Shown here piece after piece: positions 8,462-17,966 of a DNA stretch of 64,000 nt. How positions within the stretch are numbered: position 1 is the first letter of the stretch; every line of letters begins with the position of its first letter. The DNA is taken from positions 464,439 to 528,438 of the forward strand of contig NZ_JABAIJ010000004.1 in NCBI RefSeq assembly GCF_012641435.1. Direction: 5' to 3'. This DNA is from Rhizobium sp. P38BS-XIX. Its GTDB lineage: Bacteria; Pseudomonadota; Alphaproteobacteria; Rhizobiales; Rhizobiaceae. Both the position numbers and the translations under genes were made by a program. The notes beneath the pieces were generated by a model, which saw only the letters and a program-made list of their open reading frames with translations, did not search any database and was not told the origin of the DNA.

Positions 8462-9040
8462 ATGACCTTAATTCCGCCCACACCGTCTGCGGCCCTCGCG
8501 ATTTTGAAACAGATGAATGCCGGCGCTGTCACGCCGCAGCGCTCTCAATCTGTATCGGACGGTCTGATTGCAGTGGCGACCGGCCAAACGAAGATGGTGA
8601 GCGTTTCCAAACAACCGACATCAGAACAGTCCAAAATCTCCGAGGCAATTTTTAGCGTCAACGGCAAGACCGATGTAACGAAGATGAAACTCGATCTCAT
8701 CTATCGCACGGGCAAAGCTTTGGGCGTCGAGCATGAAGACTATCCTTCGATGGACGATTTCGCCAAGGCCATGCTGAAAGCCTATCGGCAGCTGGAGCCG
8801 AGCGAAGTCAACGCCATCGAACACGATCTCGGGCTGGATAAGCTGGGTCTGTCGCTTTTGGATGTCATCGAGAGTGCGAAGAATCCCGAACGCAACGATA
8901 AAGTGACGCGCGCTCTCAAGCAGCAGTTGGATAAGACGAACGACAAGGGCAGTGATGATCAGGCAAACCAGCCGCTGATCGGTGCACCTGACGATGCTGA
9001 CGTCTATCAGCCCTATCTGATCACGTCGTTCGGCCGGTAG
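8462..9040 (+). CDS. Hypothetical protein
   Basis: A 192-residue protein I do not recognise. It has no signal peptide or membrane segment. The N-terminus (to about residue 60) is Ala-, Thr- and Ser-rich and probably flexible; residues 70-150 look alpha-helical (for example FAKAMLKAYRQLEPSEVNAIEHDLGLDKLG); the tail is acidic and Asn/Asp-rich. A GAGG sequence precedes the ATG. About 220 bp of gene-free DNA separates it from the upstream gene. Its last 20 bp overlap the 3' end of the convergent TetR gene. It is read as real because of its coding-like codon pattern and start signal. Confidence 0.7.
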   Translation: MTLIPPTPSAALAILKQMNAGAVTPQRSQSVSDGLIAVATGQTKMVSVSKQPTSEQSKISEAIFSVNGKTDVTKMKLDLIYRTGKALGVEHEDYPSMDDFAKAMLKAYRQLEPSEVNAIEHDLGLDKLGLSLLDVIESAKNPERNDKVTRALKQQLDKTNDKGSDDQANQPLIGAPDDADVYQPYLITSFGR

Positions 9041-9641
9041 GTGGCACGGCAGATAAGTTTGAATTGCTGATCCCGTGCCTGACCAGATCGGCCGCGGCCT
9101 CTGCCGCCGTTTCCATGTAGCTTGGGTCGCGATGCAGCAAAACGACGGAGAATGCGCCATCCAGAAGCAGCATGACCTGGCGGGCGAGTGATGCTGCCTC
9201 GCTGCTAGCTCCGGCTTTTGTGAAGGTCGATGCGAGCCAATCCTCCACGCGTTTTTTATGAGCGCGCGCGACGACGAGCGCCGGATGGCCGGGAAGATTG
9301 ATCAGTTCTACGGATGTGCGCAGGAAGCCGCACCCCTTCCACTTTGCACTGCGCGCGGAGTGCGCCAGCTGGCGAAAAATGCCGGCAACCTTTCCGGAGA
9401 CATCGCCCTCCGCTTCGTCGAACCAGCGCTTGAAAAGGGCAAGGTTCGGCTCGTCCCGCGTTTGCAGATGCGCCGCGATCAGATCATCCTTGCTACGGAA
9501 ATGATAATAGAGCGTGCGTTTCGTGACGCCGGCTTTCTCGGCAATCGCATCGACGCTGACGGCGCGGATGCCGTCGCGATGGAACAGTTTTCCGGCCGCC
9601 TGTAGGATACGGTCGCGTGTCGGCAGGCTATTGTCTTTCAT
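9021..9641 (-). CDS. TetR/AcrR family transcriptional regulator
   Basis: A 206-residue repressor of the TetR family. The N-terminal helix-turn-helix spans about residues 8-55 (RDRILQAAGKLFHRDG ... VTKRTLYYHFRSKDDLI), followed by a helical ligand-binding domain. I use the ATG at 9641; the frame is open much further upstream, but that extension runs through the divergent alpha/beta hydrolase gene. The two starts are only 48 bp apart, so one operator would control both. A GTATAC palindrome at 9649-9654 and a similar ATATAC at 9665-9670 lie in this space. The inducer is probably a substrate of the hydrolase. Confidence 0.9.
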   Translation of the reverse strand: MKDNSLPTRDRILQAAGKLFHRDGIRAVSVDAIAEKAGVTKRTLYYHFRSKDDLIAAHLQTRDEPNLALFKRWFDEAEGDVSGKVAGIFRQLAHSARSAKWKGCGFLRTSVELINLPGHPALVVARAHKKRVEDWLASTFTKAGASSEAASLARQVMLLLDGAFSVVLLHRDPSYMETAAEAAADLVRHGISNSNLSAVPPTGRTT

Positions 9642-9689
9642 GGTCCAAGTATACCGGGTAGTGAATATACACGCTAACGCATTCACCCC

Positions 9690-10670
9690 ATGCTGACAAG
9701 CATGAGCGACAAAGCAGTTCAAGCGCCAGCCGCAAACGGTCAGTCCGTATCCATTCGTTGCCAGGATGGCGTGATGCTTGGCGGGCATCTCTGGCGCACG
9801 CCGAGCGACACTCCGAGCGGCAGCGTCATTATCAATCCGGCGACAGGCGTCCTCGCCCGCTACTATCATCGCTACGCGCAATTTCTGGCACGGCACGGGT
9901 TTGATGTGCTGACCTTCGATTATCGTGGCATTGGCCAGTCGCGCCCGCAGCGTCTGCAGGGCGTTCGCTATCTTTGGCGCGAGTGGGGTGAGCAGGATTT
10001 TGAGGCGACGCTTCGATTGATGGCCGATCGTCATCGCCGCGGGCCGCTGATGGTCGTCGGCCATAGTATCGGCGGCTTTCTGCCCGGGCTGGCCAAGAGC
10101 GCGCCAATGGTCGACCGGATTCTGACCGTCGGGGCGCAATATGCGTGGTGGGGAGACTATGCGCCTCGCCGGCGCCTTCGTCTGTTTGCCAAATGGCATA
10201 TCGCCATGCCGGCGATGACGGCGCTTTATGGGTATTTCCCAGGGAAGAGACTGGGCTGGTTAGAGGATTTGCCAAAAGCCGTCGCAAACGAGTGGAGTTT
10301 TCGCGGCCCTTGTTTCGAGCGCAGCCATCCGAAGGGAGAGAGGGCGGAGGTGTTGCGGCGGATGGCGGCGGTGACGGCTCCGATCCTGGCGGTTGCCGTC
10401 TCCGATGACGAGCTCGGCACCGTGCCCGCTGTTCTCCGATCCCTAAACTATTATAGCGGCGCGGAACGTTTGGCCGTCTTGCTCGAGCCGTCGGATCTCG
10501 GCCGGGATTCGATCGGTCACTTCGCTCTTTTTCACGACAGCTATGCGACCAGCTTCTGGATGGATACCCTCTCCTGGCTGCGAGAGGGCAACAACCCCTG
10601 GCCAAAATCCGTGCTGGACGTCCAATCGTCCGCTATGCGCGCAAAGGGTGCTGGTCTTCGGTATTCATGA
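9690..10670 (+). CDS. Alpha/beta hydrolase
   Basis: A 326-residue hydrolase (predicted alpha/beta hydrolase of the COG4757 type). The nucleophile elbow GHSIGG puts the catalytic serine at residue 126. DYRGIGQS (about 77-84) is the usual loop following strand 4, and a late Asp/His pair (for example H near IGHFALFH) would complete the triad. The substrate is unknown. The ATG at 9690 and another at 9702 are both possible, and neither has a clear ribosome binding site. It is divergent from, and probably repressed by, the TetR regulator at 9021-9641. Confidence 0.85.
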   Translation: MLTSMSDKAVQAPAANGQSVSIRCQDGVMLGGHLWRTPSDTPSGSVIINPATGVLARYYHRYAQFLARHGFDVLTFDYRGIGQSRPQRLQGVRYLWREWGEQDFEATLRLMADRHRRGPLMVVGHSIGGFLPGLAKSAPMVDRILTVGAQYAWWGDYAPRRRLRLFAKWHIAMPAMTALYGYFPGKRLGWLEDLPKAVANEWSFRGPCFERSHPKGERAEVLRRMAAVTAPILAVAVSDDELGTVPAVLRSLNYYSGAERLAVLLEPSDLGRDSIGHFALFHDSYATSFWMDTLSWLREGNNPWPKSVLDVQSSAMRAKGAGLRYS

Positions 10671-10750
10671 AAGATGAATATGACCGCATGCCGATTATGT
10701 CGCCTAATCGTTAAGTGGCGCTTCGCATATGGTATCCGCATCGAACCTGA

Positions 10751-11767
<1,017 letters not shown>

Positions 11768-11926
11768 TATGTCACGCGAAAGCGCTGGGCGACAAGGACT
11801 TTAGTAAAGTCGAAGCTGGCGGCGCTGGACGCGAATCTTGCAGATCGCGATACACTTTGACGTTAAACCAGGGTGGAAGTCGCCTGCAATAGCGGCCTTC
11901 CAGCCCGGTCATATGATCGTGACATG

Positions 11927-11957
11927 GGTCTCGGTCCTGCTTTAGGCGACCGAGACC
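11927..11957. terminator. Hairpin between convergent genes
   Basis: A perfect 10-bp stem (GGTCTCGGTC / GACCGAGACC) with an 11-nt loop. It overlaps the last codons and stop of the minus-strand RibD-like gene at 11942. There is no U-run on either side, so it is a terminator-like structure rather than a classical terminator. Confidence 0.5.
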
Positions 11958-12640
11958 GCGTAACGAAGATAGATCACGCCATAATCCAAGACGTCACAGC
12001 TTTTCAGGGAAAGCTGTACTTTGTCCGCCAGTCCTTCCTCGCCGAATTCAACGATGCTTTGGCTTGCAGAACGACCGTCTAGTGCGGGTGCAACAAGCAC
12101 GCTGATCTCGTCCACAAGACCTTGGGCTAATAAGGAGCCGTTGATACCCGCACCCCCTTCCAGCAAGAGGCGCTCAATGCCGAGTTCCTGATTGAGCGTG
12201 TCGAACATCATCTCAAGATCCGGCTGCGACTGCTGCGAAACGATGTATGAAATGCCATCGCTTGCCAATTCGGCAAGGTGGCTATCCGGCACATCCGCAC
12301 CAAGCAGAACGACAATGTGATCTCCATCGATCTCATTGCCCGTGAAGTGCAATTTGCCCGACATGTCGACAGCGACAGCATACTGCGCAGCCTCGCGATC
12401 GGCGAAGTGAGAGGGCCGGTGGACTTTGTCGTAGCTATGGGGCGGATGTGGATTACCCTTGCTCATTTCGGCCATCGTGATGCGGCCGACCATCCAGGCA
12501 TCGCCCTCGAGCTTTTCATGGCACGATTGATAAAGCGCTGACCAATCGCTGCGCTGTCCATCGGGACTTTCCGTCCACCGGCTCGGATGCAGCCCACCGT
12601 CGATGGATGAGATCATGTGGCAGATAACATAAGGTCTCAT
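11942..12640 (-). CDS. RibD C-terminal domain (dihydrofolate reductase-like) protein
   Basis: A 232-residue protein of the RibD_C / DHFR-like family. The core features are the N-terminal MISSIDGGL strand-loop, WMVGRITMAEM and the C-terminal LLLEGGAGINGSLLAQGLVDEI, which bind NADPH in bacterial riboflavin reductases. Stand-alone members of this kind are mostly uncharacterised reductases and are usually not the riboflavin biosynthesis enzyme, which also has a deaminase domain. It is divergent from a LysR regulator 174 bp away, which is its probable regulator. Confidence 0.85.
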   Translation of the reverse strand: MRPYVICHMISSIDGGLHPSRWTESPDGQRSDWSALYQSCHEKLEGDAWMVGRITMAEMSKGNPHPPHSYDKVHRPSHFADREAAQYAVAVDMSGKLHFTGNEIDGDHIVVLLGADVPDSHLAELASDGISYIVSQQSQPDLEMMFDTLNQELGIERLLLEGGAGINGSLLAQGLVDEISVLVAPALDGRSASQSIVEFGEEGLADKVQLSLKSCDVLDYGVIYLRYAVSVA

Positions 12641-12778
12641 AGTCTATCTTTCCAAATAGTGCCGCCCGGCATTTCTTGATCCGCTCGCGTGATAAGCGAG
12701 ATGCCTTTCTTCCGGGGAATTGCAATCAAGGCTGCCTCCCGGTGGAGTTTAGACTTGTTGGATTGATGGAACCATACG

Positions 12779-12801
12779 ATATGAACCGCATGCAATCATA
12801 T
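12779..12801. promoter_or_regulatory. Possible LysR-type operator
   Basis: An inverted repeat ATATGA-N11-TCATAT just before the LysR start. LysR regulators bind dyads with an A/T-rich half-site and roughly 11 bp between them, often in the shared promoter of a divergent target. Short arms keep the confidence low. Confidence 0.35.
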
Positions 12802-12814
12802 TCGGAGTTCATGA

Positions 12815-13708
12815 ATGCAGCGCGAGGAACTTGTCGATCTGAATGCGTTTGCCGTCGTCGCCGAAGAAATGAGCTTCACGCGGGCGGCCGCCAAACTTGG
12901 CACATCTCAGTCCTCTCTTAGCCACACGATCCGGCGTCTGGAGGCGCGGTTTGGCGTGCGCTTGTTGACGCGTACGACCCGCAACGTTGCGCCTACCGAG
13001 GCGGGAGAGCGACTGCTCGGCACGCTTCGTCCGGCACTGGACAGCATTGGAGCGGAACTCGCATCCTTGAGCGAATTGCGTGAGAAACCAGCCGGCACGA
13101 TCCGTATCACGACTTCGGAACATGCTGCCACGACCGTTCTCTGGCCTGCGATCGAACGCCTTTTGCCGCAATATCCCGACATCAATATCGAACTGAGCAT
13201 TGATTCCGGATTTCGCGATATCGTGGCCGAACGGTTCGATGCAGGCGTGCGCCTCGGCGAGGCGCTGGCCAAGGATATGATCGCTGTCAAAATCGGCCCC
13301 GACGTTCGAATGGTGATTGTCGGCTCTCCCGATTATCTCGCCAGGCATCCTCAGCCGAAAGCGCCGGGTGATCTGGCGGACCATAATTGCATCAATCTGC
13401 GCTTGCTGACCGCTGGTGGCCTCTATGCATGGGAGCTGGAGAAGGAAGGTCGCGAGCTGCGTGTCCGAGTGGATGGCCAGCTTGTTTCAAACAATATCGG
13501 CATGATCGTGCGAGCAGCCAAAGCGGGGTTGGGACTTGGTTACGTCACGGAAGATCATGTCGCAGAAGATGTGGCCAGCGGCCGGCTGATCCGGGTTCTC
13601 GATGACTGGTGCCCGCCATTCCCCGGCTATCATCTTTATTATCCGAGCAGGCGGCAACCTTCGGCGGCATTTTCCCTTCTCGTCGATGCGTTGCGCTATC
13701 GCCCTTGA
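12815..13708 (+). CDS. LysR family transcriptional regulator
   Basis: A 297-residue regulator with the N-terminal winged helix of the LysR family (FAVVAEEMSFTRAAAKLGTSQSSLSHTIRRLE, about residues 11-42, shown in part) and a periplasmic-binding-protein-like effector domain from about residue 90. The HTH region resembles the PecT/CrgA-like subgroup common next to small reductases. The ATG at 12815 follows a CGGAG; another ATG at 12811 is out of frame. It is divergent from the RibD-like reductase gene, its most likely target. The downstream aldo/keto reductase is a second candidate. Confidence 0.92.
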   Translation: MQREELVDLNAFAVVAEEMSFTRAAAKLGTSQSSLSHTIRRLEARFGVRLLTRTTRNVAPTEAGERLLGTLRPALDSIGAELASLSELREKPAGTIRITTSEHAATTVLWPAIERLLPQYPDINIELSIDSGFRDIVAERFDAGVRLGEALAKDMIAVKIGPDVRMVIVGSPDYLARHPQPKAPGDLADHNCINLRLLTAGGLYAWELEKEGRELRVRVDGQLVSNNIGMIVRAAKAGLGLGYVTEDHVAEDVASGRLIRVLDDWCPPFPGYHLYYPSRRQPSAAFSLLVDALRYRP

Positions 13709-13924
13709 CTCACATGTTGCGCTCTTGCCTGCCTGAAAAGCATAAAGGAAGCCATCGGGACGATCGCTGATCCGCCGTCAAGCGACCTTGTGTCGGGTGC
13801 GACCCATTGTCCGGAATCCGGAATAGTAAAATCATGAATTGACGTCTAATTCCTTTTATCGGAGACCATTACATATATATCAGATTTTATGTATATATAT
13901 TCCAGGCGCACTGGGGGACAGTGA

Positions 13925-14959
13925 ATGCAACTTGATGATTACGCCGTGCTCGGCCGGTCGAGCTTGCGCGTCAGTCCGCTTGCTTTGGGCACCATGACGT
14001 TCGGGGAGGGGTTTGAGTGGCAGTCGCGCGTCAACGAGCCAGCGGCGATCCTGGAACACTATCTTGGCCTTGGCGGCAACTACCTTGACTCAGGCAGAGA
14101 AGAGGCCAAACCGGGTTCGCAGACGGTTGTCGGTGATTGCCTCTTGCAGAAAGCAATCGATCGACAACGGCTGGTCATCGCTGCAAAGTTTTGCGTCGAC
14201 GAGCCTGGTGTCAGGCTCGGGCGCGACGCCATAATCGCGGCATGCGAGCAAACTCTGCGCCGCTTGCGAACGGATTATCTTGATCTCTATTGGCTCGACA
14301 ACTGGGACATGCAAACGCCGCTGGATGAAATATTGGCGGCACTGAATAGCCTCATTCAATCCGGAAAACTGCGCTACTTCGGCATCTCGGATGCGCCGGC
14401 ATGGAAGGTCGCCCACGCGCACGTGCTTGCGCAACTCCATGAGTGGGCGTCGTTCATCGGGCTTCAGATCGAATACTCACTGGCAGCACGACTGTTTGAG
14501 TCCGAGCTTATCCCGATGGCGCGTGGCATGGGCCTTGGTGTGGTCTCGCACTCTCCGCTGAGTGGCGGCTTGATCAGCGGCAAATATACCCGCGACAACA
14601 TCGCGAGCGTGAAATCCAAGCCTGCGCCCTGGTTTGCCCAGCATCCCGAGGAGCAGCATCTTGAGATCGTTGATGCGCTGATCCGCATTGCGGGCGAACT
14701 GGAGACAACCACTGCCCGTGTCGCCTTGGCGTGGGTCTTGGCGCGTCCCAGCATTTCGTCTGCCATCATCGGCGTGCATACTCTGGAACAGCTCCAGGAC
14801 GACCTCGGAGCGCTCAACGTTCAGCTATCACCGGAACAGACGGCAACGTTGGATGCTTTGACAATGCCGGTCCATTCAGTTCCTTTGCCGCTGTTCCTGC
14901 AAAATGCGGTGCCGGCCGCTTGTGTGGATTACCCAGTGACGAACAGAAAGATTTCCTGA
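13925..14959 (+). CDS. Aldo/keto reductase homologue with altered catalytic residues
   Basis: A 344-residue protein clearly of the aldo/keto reductase fold (LGRSSLRVSPLALGTMTFG start, LRYFGISDAPAWKVA, RVALAWVLARP). The catalytic tetrad is damaged. D55 and K88 are kept. The tyrosine expected five residues after the Asp is Glu (E60, in YLDSGREEAKPG), and the histidine expected in the YxDLYWxH motif is Asp (D125, in LYWLDNWD). The reading frame is intact, so this is not a simple pseudogene. It may be a non-catalytic or changed-function homologue. A CTGGGGG sequence precedes the start. The preceding 60 bp are strongly A+T-rich, with two ATATATAT tracts. Confidence 0.88.
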   Translation: MQLDDYAVLGRSSLRVSPLALGTMTFGEGFEWQSRVNEPAAILEHYLGLGGNYLDSGREEAKPGSQTVVGDCLLQKAIDRQRLVIAAKFCVDEPGVRLGRDAIIAACEQTLRRLRTDYLDLYWLDNWDMQTPLDEILAALNSLIQSGKLRYFGISDAPAWKVAHAHVLAQLHEWASFIGLQIEYSLAARLFESELIPMARGMGLGVVSHSPLSGGLISGKYTRDNIASVKSKPAPWFAQHPEEQHLEIVDALIRIAGELETTTARVALAWVLARPSISSAIIGVHTLEQLQDDLGALNVQLSPEQTATLDALTMPVHSVPLPLFLQNAVPAACVDYPVTNRKIS

Positions 14960-15053
14960 TTGGCGTACGTCTGCGTTGACTGTCGGGTCCTCGTCGCTTT
15001 TCTTAACTGCACTTTCTCCTATGTAATTGGCCGACGCCACGAAGGGGAACAGC

Positions 15054-16553
15054 ATGAGCGACGGATTGCAGCCGCCGAACGTCAATAGGAACGTCCTGCG
15101 CGAACTCGTTGCAGGATTAAGCGACGGTATCATTCTCCTCGATCCCGAGGGGACTATTTCCTGGGCGAACAGCGCTGCGCTGCAGATGCATCGGATTTCC
15201 GCTGTGGATGAACTGGGCGGAGACGCCATCGGCTATCGACAGGCTTTCACGCTGCGCTACCGCAACAATCACCTTCTGGATGAAGGGCAGTATCCGATCG
15301 AGCGGCTGTTGAACGGCGAAACGGTGGATGAAGTCACCGTGGAGATATCGCCGGCTGCGGATCTGGATCTCGTCTGGGTTCACACGGTGCGCAGCCTGAT
15401 CATCGCTGATGCCGGTGCCCGGCCGGATGTGCTTGCGCTTGTCATTCGAGACGAGACGCCATTGTTCGAGGCGGAGGAGCGCTTCGAGCGCGCCTTTAAT
15501 GCCAACCCCGCGCCCGGTCTGATCTGTCGACTGGACGACTTTCGCTTCATCCGTGCCAATCAGGGCTTCGTCGAGATGACCGATTATGCCAAGGAGGACG
15601 TAATCGGGAAAACCGTCGACGAAATCGGCCTTTTTAGCAATTGCGATACGGGCGAGGACGCTCTTTCCAAACTTGCAGACGGGCGCTTGATCCGCCAGCG
15701 AGAGGCGCTGATCCCGCTGCCGAAGGGTGGTGACCGGCTCGTGATCGTCGCCGGTGAGCCGATCGCTGTGGGTGAGGAGCCCTGCATGCTGTTCACATTC
15801 GCCGATCTGGATGCGCGGCGAAAGGCCCAGAATGCGCTTCGCCAGAGCGAGGAGCGATTTTCGAAATCATTCCGCCTGTCTCCTGCGCCCACGGCGATTT
15901 CCCGCCTGGACGATCTGGTGTTCACCGAGGTCAACGACGCCTTTGTGCAGCTGTCGGGCTATAAGCTTGAGGAGATTATCGGGAAGACTGCCAGCGAGCT
16001 GCGCTTGTGGGAAGACATTTCGGCACGGCGGGCCATGGAAAAGAAACTGGCGGACAATATGCCGCTTCGCGACGAAGCGATGCGGATGAAGCTGAGGGAT
16101 GGCGGAACGGCGGAGTGTCTCGTTTCGGCCGAGCGTGTCGAAATCAATGATCAGCAATGCATCATCTGGTCACTGCAGGATGTTACGGAACGCCGCCGCA
16201 GTGAATCGGAGCTGGTTGAAGCCATTGAAAGCGTGATGGCGGACACCTCATGGTTTAGCCGCTCGATCGTCGACCGGCTTGCGACTTTGCGCCAGGCATC
16301 CAACGGCAAAGTGCCGTCCGCGCAGCTTCTCGACCTTAGCGATCGCGAGCGAGAAATCCTTGCACTGATCTGTCGGGGTCAAAGCGATGCCGAGATGAGC
16401 GAGACGCTGCATCTTTCCAAGAATACCATTCGCAACCATGTTGCGTCGCTCTATGCAAAAATCGGAGTCAACAGGCGCTCCTCAGTCGTCATATGGGCGA
16501 GAGAGCGCGGTTTTAATGGTGTGTCGGCATCGCCAAAGGCGCAAAAACCATGA
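15054..16553 (+). CDS. PAS-domain LuxR-type transcriptional regulator
   Basis: A 499-residue cytosolic regulator. Three PAS-like segments follow one another (about residues 12-130, 145-265 and 275-385); the second and third are near-duplicates, each with an F-x-x-x-F-R/N-x-N/S-P-A-P start and a RLDDxxFxxxN core. A LuxR/GerE helix-turn-helix ends the protein (about 425-485: LSDREREILALICRG ... LSKNTIRNHVASLYAKIG). There is no kinase or receiver domain, so sensing by PAS and DNA binding are in one chain. The ATG at 15054, preceded by AAGGGG, is preferred over a TTG at 15027. It sits just ahead of a group of stress-type genes that it could control. Confidence 0.88.
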   Translation: MSDGLQPPNVNRNVLRELVAGLSDGIILLDPEGTISWANSAALQMHRISAVDELGGDAIGYRQAFTLRYRNNHLLDEGQYPIERLLNGETVDEVTVEISPAADLDLVWVHTVRSLIIADAGARPDVLALVIRDETPLFEAEERFERAFNANPAPGLICRLDDFRFIRANQGFVEMTDYAKEDVIGKTVDEIGLFSNCDTGEDALSKLADGRLIRQREALIPLPKGGDRLVIVAGEPIAVGEEPCMLFTFADLDARRKAQNALRQSEERFSKSFRLSPAPTAISRLDDLVFTEVNDAFVQLSGYKLEEIIGKTASELRLWEDISARRAMEKKLADNMPLRDEAMRMKLRDGGTAECLVSAERVEINDQQCIIWSLQDVTERRRSESELVEAIESVMADTSWFSRSIVDRLATLRQASNGKVPSAQLLDLSDREREILALICRGQSDAEMSETLHLSKNTIRNHVASLYAKIGVNRRSSVVIWARERGFNGVSASPKAQKP

Positions 16554-16744
16554 ATGCCCACGCGGACTGGTGGCGACGTTATCGCGAGAAATATGCGCCG
16601 AAGGTCTTAAAAAGGCTATTTTCTACTAATATGAATAGTAGTTCCTGCTCTCCAAGTGCACGCGTGGCAGCCCTATTTCCTTGTTCATGGTTTCGGTTTG
16701 ATGCCGCTACCTCTTCTTTTGAATAGACCAAAGGAGAAACGACA

Positions 16745-16924
16745 ATGGATAAGAATCGTGTCAAAGGCGCAGTCAAGGAAGCAAGCGGCTCCATCAAGGA
16801 AGTCGCGGGCAAGCTGACCGGCAATGATCGCCTAAGGGCGGAGGGTGCCGCCGAAAAGGTCGAGGGTAAGATCCAGACCAAGATCGGCAAGGTCACGGAC
16901 GCCGTCAAGAACGCGCTCCGTTAA
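16745..16924 (+). CDS. CsbD family stress-response protein
   Basis: A 59-residue, highly charged protein: it begins MDKNRVKGAVKEASGSIKE and continues with two similar K-G/E-x-x-G-K-x-T repeats. This is the CsbD family, small hydrophilic proteins strongly induced by general stress in many bacteria and of unknown mechanism. A strong AAAGGAG ribosome binding site lies 7 bp before the ATG. In rhizobia such genes usually belong to the EcfG general stress regulon, but I do not see a clear GGAAC-N16/17-CGTT promoter here. A short dyad CTACTA-N7-TAGTAG at 16623-16641 lies upstream. Confidence 0.93.
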   Translation: MDKNRVKGAVKEASGSIKEVAGKLTGNDRLRAEGAAEKVEGKIQTKIGKVTDAVKNALR

Positions 16925-16974
16925 ATTGACGGACACGAGGGTAACCGCTCCTGCGATCTCGCCGAGGCTCTACG

Positions 16975-17259
16975 ATGCTTTTTCTGGCCAAGCTTTCATC
17001 GCCGACGACATCGTCTGATAGCTGCGCAAACTGTGCAGCTATTCGGTGCCTGATTGCCTATGCCGATGGACTCGAAGACTCTGAGATCGACGTTGCTGCG
17101 ATCGACGGCGCCGTCGTCCTTTCGGGCGTCGCATCCTCCGACACAGCTCGTGAGCGGGCGCTCGCGATTGCCGGCGAATATGCCGGAATGCGTATTGTCA
17201 ACAATATTGCCATTCGTGCTGATCGAGGGTCGTCAGGCCAATCGAAAATCGGCGCCTGA
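16975..17259 (+). CDS. BON domain protein
   Basis: A 94-residue protein whose C-terminal part (about residues 35-84) has the BON fold: IDVAAIDGAVVLSGVASSDTARERALAIAGEYAGMRIVNNI (quoted in part). BON domains bind phospholipids or peptidoglycan-associated partners and occur in OsmY-type stress proteins. Unlike OsmY it has a single domain and no recognisable signal peptide. The N-terminus instead has three cysteines (SCANCAAIRC), which could bind metal; this is speculative. It lies 50 bp after the CsbD gene and may share its induction. Confidence 0.78.
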   Translation: MLFLAKLSSPTTSSDSCANCAAIRCLIAYADGLEDSEIDVAAIDGAVVLSGVASSDTARERALAIAGEYAGMRIVNNIAIRADRGSSGQSKIGA

Positions 17260-17314
17260 GCACACGGTCTGAGAAGATCGAGGGCCTTACTGTGCTCTTT
17301 TGAGAGAGAAAACC

Positions 17315-17833
17315 ATGAAAAAGATCCTTATTGCGGCAGTGATGATGTCTGTTGCCTTGACGTCTGCTGCTTCCGCCGCCAGCACGCATCACCATCCCAA
17401 GAAGCGGCCGGCGGAAGTCGCAGCCGAGCCAAAGGAACGCCTGGGCACGCTGTCCTGCGAAGTTGCCGGCGGTGTGGGGATGATTATCGGCTCCAGCAAG
17501 AAAGTCAGCTGCACGTTCAAGCAGAGATCCGGCAAAGTCGAGCGCTACACCGGGACGATCGGTAAGCTCGGTATCGATGTCGGAATAACCGGCAAGTCGT
17601 ATCTCAGCTGGATCGTCGTCAATACCGCACCGACGCGCGTCGGCGATGGTGCTCTTGCCGGCACATATGTTGGTGCTTCGGTCGGCGCCTCCGTCGGTCT
17701 CGGCCTCGGTGCGAACGCCTTGGTCGGCGGGAATTCCAAGAATTTTGCCCTACAGCCGCTGAGTGCGGAGGCCGGAACCGGCCTCAACGTCGCAGCCGGC
17801 GTCTCTCGCCTGCAGCTGAGTCCAGCCAGCTGA
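17315..17833 (+). CDS. DUF992 family exported protein
   Basis: A 172-residue protein with a signal peptide (MKKILIAAVMMSVALTSAASA, cleaved near residues 20-23). The mature part has a His/Lys-rich spacer, then the DUF992 domain, recognised by RLGTLSCEVAGGVGMIIGSSK and CTFKQRSGKVERYTG (each at most a short excerpt) and a Gly/Val/Ala-rich late segment. DUF992 proteins are small periplasmic proteins confined mainly to Rhizobiales, with unknown function. The ATG at 17315 follows a GAGAGA sequence. It forms part of the stress-type group 15054-18833. Confidence 0.88.
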   Translation: MKKILIAAVMMSVALTSAASAASTHHHPKKRPAEVAAEPKERLGTLSCEVAGGVGMIIGSSKKVSCTFKQRSGKVERYTGTIGKLGIDVGITGKSYLSWIVVNTAPTRVGDGALAGTYVGASVGASVGLGLGANALVGGNSKNFALQPLSAEAGTGLNVAAGVSRLQLSPAS

Positions 17834-17841
17834 CGGCGACC

Positions 17842-17879
17842 GGCAACGGCGACGCAATCCGCAATCGCGCGCCGTTGCC
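17842..17879 (+). terminator. Terminator-like stem-loop after the DUF992 gene
   Basis: Perfect 10-bp arms (GGCAACGGCG / CGCCGTTGCC) with an 18-nt loop, starting 9 bp after the stop. The following ATTCCTTTCG is only weakly U-rich. Confidence 0.45.
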
Positions 17880-17966
17880 ATTCCTTTCGCATCCAGTCCC
17901 AACCCGAACATCAGCAGGTCAACAGTCGATGGCCGGCTCCCTGAAACGTGTCGCGAGGTTAGTCCC

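Noticed and set aside
9021..10199. Extended 392-codon frame for the TetR gene
   Set aside because: The extra N-terminal part has no TetR similarity and is antisense to the alpha/beta hydrolase. The ATG at 9641 begins exactly at the HTH region.
16550..16726. 58-codon frame overlapping the PAS-LuxR stop by ATGA (MNAHADWWRRYREKYAPK...)
   Set aside because: The overlap is attractive, but there is no domain, the second half has a Ser/Cys/Phe-rich non-coding look, and it probably reads through the csbD promoter region.
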